From JBDSTZ01 sp039927975 (GTDB lineage: Bacteria; Pseudomonadota; Gammaproteobacteria; Burkholderiales; Burkholderiaceae_D): DNA of 19,070 nucleotides. The position numbers and the translations under genes were made by a program. The stretch spans positions 1 to 19,070 of the forward strand of contig JBDSTZ010000304.1 in NCBI GenBank assembly GCA_039927975.1, written 5' to 3'. The notes beneath the pieces were generated by a model. The model was given only the letters and a program-made list of their open reading frames with translations, was not told the origin of the DNA and did no database searches. Positions 14,473-19,070 of the stretch are shown piece by piece; the stretch's first letter is position 1, and each line of letters starts with the position of its first letter.

Positions 14473-14940
14473 TTAGCCGATGATGAACAGCGGCTGGCCG
14501 AATTCCACTGGCTGACCGTTTTCGACCAGGATCTTGGTCACGACGCCGGAGACGTCGGAGTCGATTTCATTGAGCAGTTTCATCGCTTCGATGATGCAGA
14601 CGGTGTCGCCTTCCTTGATCTGCGAGCCGACTTCGACAAACGCGGGCGTGCCGGGTGCCGACGAACGGTAGAAGGTGCCGACCATTGGCGACTTGACCAC
14701 GTGGCCGGTTGGCTCGGCGGCGACCACGTCGATCGGCGCGGCGCTTGGCGCGGCGGACTGGTGGACAGGGGCGGGGTAGTGCTGCTGCATGCCCTGCGGC
14801 TGCATCATCACCATCTGGTTTTGCGGCGCGGGCGAGGACTTGACGATGCGTACCTTGCTTTCGCCTTCAGTGACTTCGAGTTCGGCGATATCGGACTCGG
14901 CGACGAGGTCGATTAAGGTCTTGAGTTTTCGTAGATCCAT
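14473..14940 (-). CDS. accB: Acetyl-CoA carboxylase, biotin carboxyl carrier protein
   Basis: AccB carries the biotin that shuttles carboxyl between AccC and the AccAD carboxyltransferase. It is 155 aa, the same size as E. coli (156). The N-terminal helix (MDLRKLKTLIDLVAESDIAE) is followed by a Pro/Ala/Gln-rich linker (about 36-76) and the biotinyl domain from about 80. The biotinylated lysine is K121 in EAMKLLNEI; most homologues have AMKMMN, so this is a mild variant. The thumb-containing segment (APGTPAFVEVG) is present. ATG 14940 is preceded by AAGGGG at 7 bases. Confidence 0.97.
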   Translation of the reverse strand: MDLRKLKTLIDLVAESDIAELEVTEGESKVRIVKSSPAPQNQMVMMQPQGMQQHYPAPVHQSAAPSAAPIDVVAAEPTGHVVKSPMVGTFYRSSAPGTPAFVEVGSQIKEGDTVCIIEAMKLLNEIDSDVSGVVTKILVENGQPVEFGQPLFIIG

Positions 14941-15030
14941 GTGAAACCCCTTGGAATTATTGTGTTTTAAGAGTGAAAGCGGTGCGCCAGGCGTCAGCGA
15001 TGCCGCAACAATGCGTGAAGTTGATGAAGA

Positions 15031-15468
15031 TTAACGGTTTTTGAGCACAAAGTCGATGGCAAAGCGATATCCATCAGGACCGAGGCCGCAGATTGTGCCT
15101 TCGGCAATAGCCGAGACATAGGAATGCTGGCGGAATTCCTCGCGCCGGTGCACATTCGAGATATGCACTTCGACGAAGGGAATCGCGACCCCGGCCAGGG
15201 CGTCGCGCAAGGCCACGCTGGTGTGGGTCAGTCCGCCCGGATTGATGACGATCGCGTCGACGCCCTCGTCGCGCGCGGCGTGGATGCGGTCGATCAGCGC
15301 GCCCTCGTGGTTGCTCTGGAAGCTGGTCAAGCTCGCACCGGCCGCCGCCGCCTGGGCTTGCGCCGCCTGTTCAATGTCGGCCAGTGTTGTGGAGCCGTAC
15401 ACCGCAGGCTCGCGGGTCCCCAGCAAATTCAAATTGGGACCGTTCAGCAACAGGAGCTTTTTTGCCAT
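15031..15468 (-). CDS. aroQ: 3-dehydroquinate dehydratase, type II
   Basis: AroQ converts 3-dehydroquinate to 3-dehydroshikimate in the shikimate pathway. The 145-aa protein shows the type II pattern: NGPNLNLLGTREPAVYG with catalytic Y24, QSNHEGALIDRIH (51-63), INPGGLTHTSVALRDAL with N76 and H82, and EVHISNVHRREEF with catalytic H102. The frame is open 27 codons further upstream, but the family starts at MAKKLLLLNGPN, so ATG 15468 is chosen; there is no clear ribosome binding site before it. The neighbours accB (90 bases downstream) and tlpA (upstream) are typical for betaproteobacteria. Confidence 0.97.
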   Translation of the reverse strand: MAKKLLLLNGPNLNLLGTREPAVYGSTTLADIEQAAQAQAAAAGASLTSFQSNHEGALIDRIHAARDEGVDAIVINPGGLTHTSVALRDALAGVAIPFVEVHISNVHRREEFRQHSYVSAIAEGTICGLGPDGYRFAIDFVLKNR

Positions 15469-15500
15469 GGTATTGGAACAGAAATGCGCGAAAGTCCCGC

Positions 15501-15529
15501 ATTTTGCCGCCAACATCGGGGAATGGCAA
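15501..15529 (-). promoter_or_regulatory. Possible promoter for aroQ-accB-accC-prmA
   Basis: On the minus strand TTGCCA (15529-15524) and CAAAAT (15506-15501) are 17 bases apart, giving a start near 15494 and a leader of about 26 bases. A second -10-like TACAAT lies at 15540-15535 without a clear -35. Confidence 0.4.
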
Positions 15530-15573
15530 GGGAAATTGTACTGGAACAAGCGTTTTGACGGCTGCGGACGCTG

Positions 15574-16131
15574 TTAAAGCGCGGCAAGATCGGCCTTCAA
15601 CTCGTCAAATTTCAAGCGTCCAAGGTAGGTTTTCTTGACTTGGCCGTCGGCCCCGATCAGCACCGTGTAGGGCAGGCCGCCGCCGCTGTTGCCGAGGTCG
15701 CGCGCAAGGTCCGTGCCGCTCATGCCGGCCACGTACAGCGGGTAGCTGATGTTGAACTTGGTGGCGAAAGTACTGATGTTGGTCGGCGAATCGATGCCGA
15801 TGCCGATGATATTGATGCCCTTGGCGGCGCTGGCCTGGGCCAGGCTCGACAGCTCGGGCATTTCCTGCACGCAGGGCGCGCACCAGGGCGCCCAGAAATT
15901 GACCAGCAGCGGCTTGCCCTTCCACTGGGCCAGCGCCTGCGACACGCCATGGCTGTCGTTCATCGACTGGGCGTACAGCGCGGCGACCGGGGTGTGGGCC
16001 GGGCCGCCGGTCGGCGCGATCACCGTGGTCACGGGCGCGGCCGGCGGCTTCTTGTTGTAGCCGACGACGGCGCCCATGACGCCGAAGGCGACGGCAATGA
16101 CGGTGTACAAAATGACTTTATTTTTTTGCAT
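15574..16131 (-). CDS. TlpA-family membrane-anchored thioredoxin-like protein
   Basis: A periplasmic thiol-disulfide reductant of the TlpA/ResA type, 185 aa from ATG 16131. One uncleaved N-terminal TM anchor (VILYTVIAVAFGVMGAVVGY, residues 6-25) is followed by a Pro/Thr/Ala linker and a thioredoxin fold. The active site is WAPWCAPC with C84 and C87; the cis-proline is in GGLPYTVLIG. Such proteins keep apocytochrome c or copper-site cysteines reduced; the client here is unknown. A TTG at 16140 in the same frame would add three residues and overlap the upstream stop; ATG is preferred as the common start codon. It follows the hypothetical gene by 5 bases, so both are probably in one operon. Confidence 0.92.
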   Translation of the reverse strand: MQKNKVILYTVIAVAFGVMGAVVGYNKKPPAAPVTTVIAPTGGPAHTPVAALYAQSMNDSHGVSQALAQWKGKPLLVNFWAPWCAPCVQEMPELSSLAQASAAKGINIIGIGIDSPTNISTFATKFNISYPLYVAGMSGTDLARDLGNSGGGLPYTVLIGADGQVKKTYLGRLKFDELKADLAAL

Positions 16132-16136
16132 GCTGC

Positions 16137-16799
16137 TCAATCAGGAGTGGGATCGGTGGACGTGGAAGTGGAAGCGGAAGAGGAAGCGGGGTCGGCTGCT
16201 AGCAGCGCGCGCACGGCCTCGGTGTCGGCGCGCTGCGGGCGGCCGTCGGGGCGCGCCTTGAGGGCGCCGCGTAAATCATTCAGTTCATACAACTCGGCAT
16301 GCACCGACTGCTTGCGCCAGAAGAAACTCACGGTTTCCACCGGCGCGTGGCGCCCGCCCTTGAAGTGGGGCGTTTCCGAAATATCGAAGTTGACGTCCTT
16401 ACCTAATAAAAACAGCACCACATCCTTGGCGCTGTCGGCGAACAGTTGCAGGTGGACGTCGTCGTGCTCGCCGGCGGTGCCGTTGAGCACCGCGCCGGTC
16501 AGGTAGGGATTGAAGTCGGCCAGCTGCCGCATCACCTGCAAGGCGATTTCGCGCAGCTGCCGAAGGCGCGCCGGCTGGGTGTCGCCCTGGAACAGCGCCT
16601 GGTAGCGCCGCAGCTCTTCCTCGACCTGGGCATTGTCGGGCAGGCGGTTGGCGCCCGGCTGCTCGCTGCCGAGGATCTGGCGCGCGGCCTTGCGCTTGGC
16701 GCTGCCATAGTCGGCGCCGTCCTGCGCGATCATGCGGGCGGCGAGCGCGGCAATTTCCGCGCGCAACAGTTGGAGATCGTCGTCGTGGGGTGCCATCAT
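16137..16799 (-). CDS. Conserved-looking hypothetical protein with degenerate nucleotidyltransferase-like motif
   Basis: A 220-aa soluble protein that I cannot name. Residues 1-95 are helical (LQLLRAEIAALAARMIAQDG; EEELRRYQALF). The middle reads YLTGAVLNGTAGEHDDVHLQ (99-118), which resembles the LxGSxARGxxxxxSDIDL signature of polymerase-beta-like nucleotidyltransferases, but the second metal-binding Asp is His (D114-V-H116), so catalysis is doubtful. The segment DVNFDISETPHFKGGR follows, and the last 18 residues are Ser/Thr/Pro/Asp low complexity (SSSASTSTST). It starts with two consecutive ATGs, has no ribosome binding site, and lies divergently from mpl. The TlpA gene follows directly. Confidence 0.8.
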   Translation of the reverse strand: MMAPHDDDLQLLRAEIAALAARMIAQDGADYGSAKRKAARQILGSEQPGANRLPDNAQVEEELRRYQALFQGDTQPARLRQLREIALQVMRQLADFNPYLTGAVLNGTAGEHDDVHLQLFADSAKDVVLFLLGKDVNFDISETPHFKGGRHAPVETVSFFWRKQSVHAELYELNDLRGALKARPDGRPQRADTEAVRALLAADPASSSASTSTSTDPTPD

Positions 16800-16806
16800 G
16801 ACCGAG

Positions 16807-16812
16807 ATAATA
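16807..16812 (-). promoter_or_regulatory. -10 element placing the start of transcription at the ATG
   Basis: On the minus strand TATTAT (16812-16807) lies 7 bases before ATG 16799, so transcription would begin at about 16800. With no ribosome binding site, a leaderless mRNA is possible. No convincing -35 is visible. Confidence 0.35.
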
Positions 16813-16842
16813 CTCTGGAACGGAAAATGCCACCGCGTCAGG

Positions 16843-16848
16843 TAAAAT
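16843..16848 (+). promoter_or_regulatory. Possible -10 element of the mpl operon
   Basis: TAAAAT (16843-16848) in the divergent intergenic region would start transcription near 16855, about 55 bases before the mpl ATG. The -35 region is poor. Confidence 0.3.
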
Positions 16849-16909
16849 CGCTGTTTCCACTCTCACTTGTGTGCGCTGTGTTCATCGCCGGCGGCGCCCC
16901 CTCACCACC

Positions 16910-18280
16910 ATGCACATTCATATTCTCGGTATTTGCGGCACCTTCATGGGCGGCCTGGCCGTGCTGGCCAAGGAAGCCGGACACCGCGTGACCGGTTGCG
17001 ACGCCAACGTCTATCCGCCCATGAGCACCCAGCTCGAAGCCCAGGGCATCGAACTGATCCAAGGCTTCGGCCCCGAGCAGACCGACTTGAATCCGGACTT
17101 GTACGTGATCGGCAACGTGGTCTCGCGCGGCAATCCGCTGGTCGAGGAAATCCTCAACCGCAGCCTGCCCTACATGTCGGGCCCGCAATGGATCGGCGAA
17201 CACATCCTGCGTAATAAATGGGTGCTGGCGGTGGCCGGCACGCACGGCAAGACCACCACCTCGGCCATGCTGGCCTGGATCCTGGAAGACGCCGGCTACT
17301 CGCCCGGCTTCCTGATCGGCGGCGTGCCGATGAACTTCGGCATCTCGGCGCGCCTGTCGGGCGAAGCCGATTCCGACTTCTTCGTCATCGAGGCCGACGA
17401 GTACGACACCGCCTTCTTCGACAAGCGCAGCAAGTTTGTCCATTACCACGCCAAGACGGCGGTGATGAACAACCTCGAATACGACCACGCGGATATTTTC
17501 CCCGACATCGGCGCCATCGAAACCCAGTTCCACCACCTGGTGCGCACCGTGCCGGGCATCGGCCGCCTGATCGTCAACGGCGACGAAGCCTCGCTGGCGC
17601 GCGTGCTCAAGCGCGGCGTATGGAGCGAGAAGGAAAGCTTCGGCGTCAGCGAAGGCGTCAGCTGGACCATGGTCGAGCATCCCGATGGCCATTTCGACGT
17701 CGTCTTCAACGGCCAGACCGTCGGCACGGTGCGCTGGGAGCTGACCGGCAAGCACAACCGAACCAACGCGCTGGCCGCGATCGCCGCCGCCCGCCACGTC
17801 GGCGTGCCGGTCGAGCAGGCTTGCGAATCGCTGGGCCGCTTCGAGAACGTCAAGCGGCGCATGGAAGTGCGCGGGGTAGTGGGCGGCATCACCGTGTACG
17901 ACGATTTCGCCCACCATCCGACCGCGATCGCCACCACCGTGGGCGGCCTGCGCCAGAAGCTGGGGCAGGGCGGATCGCGCATCCTGGCCGTGCTCGAACC
18001 GCGCTCGAACACCATGAAGCTGGGCGCCATGAAGGATGCGTTGCCGGGCAGCCTGAAGGACGCCGACCTGGTGTTCGGCTTCGGCAGCCAGCAGGCGCTC
18101 GGCTGGAGCCTGGCCGACGCCTTGAAACCGCTCGGCGACATCGCCCACAGCTTCGACCAGATCGATTTCCTCGTCAACGCCATCGTGCAGGCGGCGCGTC
18201 CCGGTGACCATATCCTGGTGATGAGCAACGGCGGCTTCGGCGGCGTGCACCAGAAGTTGCTCGAGGCGCTGGCGCCATGA
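16910..18280 (+). CDS. mpl: UDP-N-acetylmuramate:L-Ala-gamma-D-Glu-meso-DAP ligase
   Basis: Mpl joins recovered murein tripeptide to UDP-MurNAc, returning it to peptidoglycan synthesis. The 456-aa length equals E. coli Mpl (457). Mur-ligase features in order: an N-terminal nucleotide-binding strand IHILGICGTFMGGLA (3-17); the ATP P-loop GTHGKTTTSAM (110-120); the Mpl-type stretch EADEYDTAFFDKRSKF (161-176); NNLEYDHADIF (188-198); KHNRTNALAA (281-290), the Mur-ligase asparagine-containing motif; DDFAHHPTAI (331-340); and EPRSNTMK (363-370). The frame is open 13 codons further upstream, but MHIHILGICGTFMGG is the family start. No clear ribosome binding site precedes ATG 16910. The stop overlaps the next start as ATGA. 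Confidence 0.97.
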   Translation: MHIHILGICGTFMGGLAVLAKEAGHRVTGCDANVYPPMSTQLEAQGIELIQGFGPEQTDLNPDLYVIGNVVSRGNPLVEEILNRSLPYMSGPQWIGEHILRNKWVLAVAGTHGKTTTSAMLAWILEDAGYSPGFLIGGVPMNFGISARLSGEADSDFFVIEADEYDTAFFDKRSKFVHYHAKTAVMNNLEYDHADIFPDIGAIETQFHHLVRTVPGIGRLIVNGDEASLARVLKRGVWSEKESFGVSEGVSWTMVEHPDGHFDVVFNGQTVGTVRWELTGKHNRTNALAAIAAARHVGVPVEQACESLGRFENVKRRMEVRGVVGGITVYDDFAHHPTAIATTVGGLRQKLGQGGSRILAVLEPRSNTMKLGAMKDALPGSLKDADLVFGFGSQQALGWSLADALKPLGDIAHSFDQIDFLVNAIVQAARPGDHILVMSNGGFGGVHQKLLEALAP

Positions 18281-18855
18281 TCTTGTATTTGCACGGCTTC
18301 CGTTCGTCGCCGCAATCGTTCAAGGCGCGCGTGGTGGGCGAAGCCATGCGGGCGCGCGGCCTGGCCGATGCCTTGCGCTGCCCCCAGCTGCCGGCCTCGC
18401 CCAAGGCGGCGATGGACCTGGCGCTGGCGCTGGTCGACGGCTGCGCGCCGGACCAGCTGGCCATCGTCGGCTCCTCGCTGGGCGGCTATTACGCCACCTG
18501 GCTGGCCGAGCGGCTCGGCTGCCGCGCGGTGCTGCTCAATCCGGCGGTGGCGCCGTTCAAGGACCTGGCCAACTATGTGGGCGTGACGTCGAACTGGCAC
18601 TCCGGCCAACCCTTCGAATTCAAGGAAGCATACCTGGCCGAGCTCGACGCGCTGGCCGTCCCGGCCATCAGCGGCCCTTCGCGCTACTTCCTGATCGCCG
18701 CCACCGGCGATGAAGTGCTCGACTACCGCACCATGCTGGCCCATTACGCAGGCGCGCGCCAGCACGTGATCGACGGCAGCGACCACGCGATCAGCGAGTT
18801 TCCGGCCTATGTGGACGAGGTGCTGGACGTTTGCCTGACGGGCCAGGCGCGGTGA
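18277..18855 (+). CDS. yqiA: YqiA-type alpha/beta-hydrolase (UPF0227 esterase)
   Basis: A 192-aa cytoplasmic serine hydrolase of the YqiA/YcfP family, for which E. coli YqiA shows esterase activity on short acyl chains. Seen: MILYLHGFRSSPQSFKA at the N-terminus (the HGF oxyanion strand), nucleophile S67 in IVGSSLGGYYA, candidate acid D145 in ATGDEVLDY, and catalytic H170 in DGSDHAISEF. It is translationally coupled to mpl (ATGA, 18277-18280) and its own TGA overlaps the GTG start of ubiC (GTGA, 18852-18855). The natural substrate is unknown. Confidence 0.93.
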   Translation: MILYLHGFRSSPQSFKARVVGEAMRARGLADALRCPQLPASPKAAMDLALALVDGCAPDQLAIVGSSLGGYYATWLAERLGCRAVLLNPAVAPFKDLANYVGVTSNWHSGQPFEFKEAYLAELDALAVPAISGPSRYFLIAATGDEVLDYRTMLAHYAGARQHVIDGSDHAISEFPAYVDEVLDVCLTGQAR

Positions 18856-19070
18856 GGACCACCTCCCTGCGCCAGGTGCTGTGGCATCCGCACGTGAACC
18901 GGCGGGGCGCGCCGGCCGGCATGGCGGCGTGGCTGACCGCGCCCGGTTCGCTGACCGCGCGGCTGGTCGCGCACAGCCAGGCGTTCCGGGTCCAGCGCCT
19001 GCATCAGCGCATCGCCCTGTGCCTGGCCGACGAGGCCCAGGCGCTGGGCCTCGCGCGCCCCGGCCGGGTG
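18852..19070 (+). CDS. ubiC: Chorismate lyase (chorismate-pyruvate lyase), N-terminal part
   Basis: UbiC splits chorismate into 4-hydroxybenzoate and pyruvate, the first committed step of ubiquinone synthesis. Only 73 codons are inside the window; the gene runs off the right edge. The visible part fits the family: a tryptophan in the first helix (LRQVLWHPHV), then AAWLTAPGSLTARLVAH, whose W-L-x(4)-SLTARL core is the family signature, followed by FRVQRLHQRIALCLADEAQALGL. The start is GTG 18852, overlapping the stop of yqiA; no ATG is available near. The identification rests on the SLTARL motif and on spacing. Confidence 0.85.
   Translation, partial: MRTTSLRQVLWHPHVNRRGAPAGMAAWLTAPGSLTARLVAHSQAFRVQRLHQRIALCLADEAQALGLARPGRV

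Overview
The window looks like chromosomal DNA of a high-GC betaproteobacterium, most likely of the Oxalobacteraceae (Massilia/Duganella/Telluria group). That placement is inferred from the gene content and order: an Ala-Lys-Pro-rich histone H1-like protein, the run tlpA, aroQ, accB, accC, prmA, DUF3426 protein, PfkB kinase, and an mpl-yqiA-ubiC group. No rRNA or tRNA is present to confirm it.

Layout. Positions 1-2818 (+) hold the 3' part of nrdA and the complete nrdB, the class Ia ribonucleotide reductase, closed by a terminator at 2829-2856 that works in both directions. Positions 2911-4483 (-) hold an unusual cassette: a two-TM, GAF-like protein that needs a one-base frame change to be read in full, an overlapping 63-codon small gene downstream, and a possible short ORF upstream ending in a GTGA overlap. 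Positions 4484-5300 have no convincing gene; a strong rightward terminator at 5303-5348 has no coding gene before it and suggests a small RNA. A 312-aa histone H1-like gene follows (5599-6537), with its own terminator, and then yggT-yggU (6617-7476).

From 7473 to 16799 all genes lie on the minus strand. In transcription order they are a conserved hypothetical with a degenerate nucleotidyltransferase-like motif, a TlpA-type thioredoxin, aroQ, accB, accC, prmA, a DUF3426 zinc-ribbon membrane protein and a PfkB sugar/nucleoside kinase. After a regulated promoter region (9300-9621) come a secreted pectin methylesterase and a compact lipase-chaperone-like protein. Positions 16910-19070 (+) hold mpl, yqiA and the start of ubiC, joined by 4-base start/stop overlaps.

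Most of the window is core metabolism: dNTP supply, malonyl-CoA synthesis, the shikimate pathway, L11 methylation, peptidoglycan recycling and ubiquinone synthesis. The accessory parts that deserve attention are the 2TM-GAF cassette with the gene-poor stretch and candidate sRNA beside it (2857-5350), and the pectinesterase/lipase-chaperone-like pair with its promoter and overlapping GntR-type palindrome (7473-9471).
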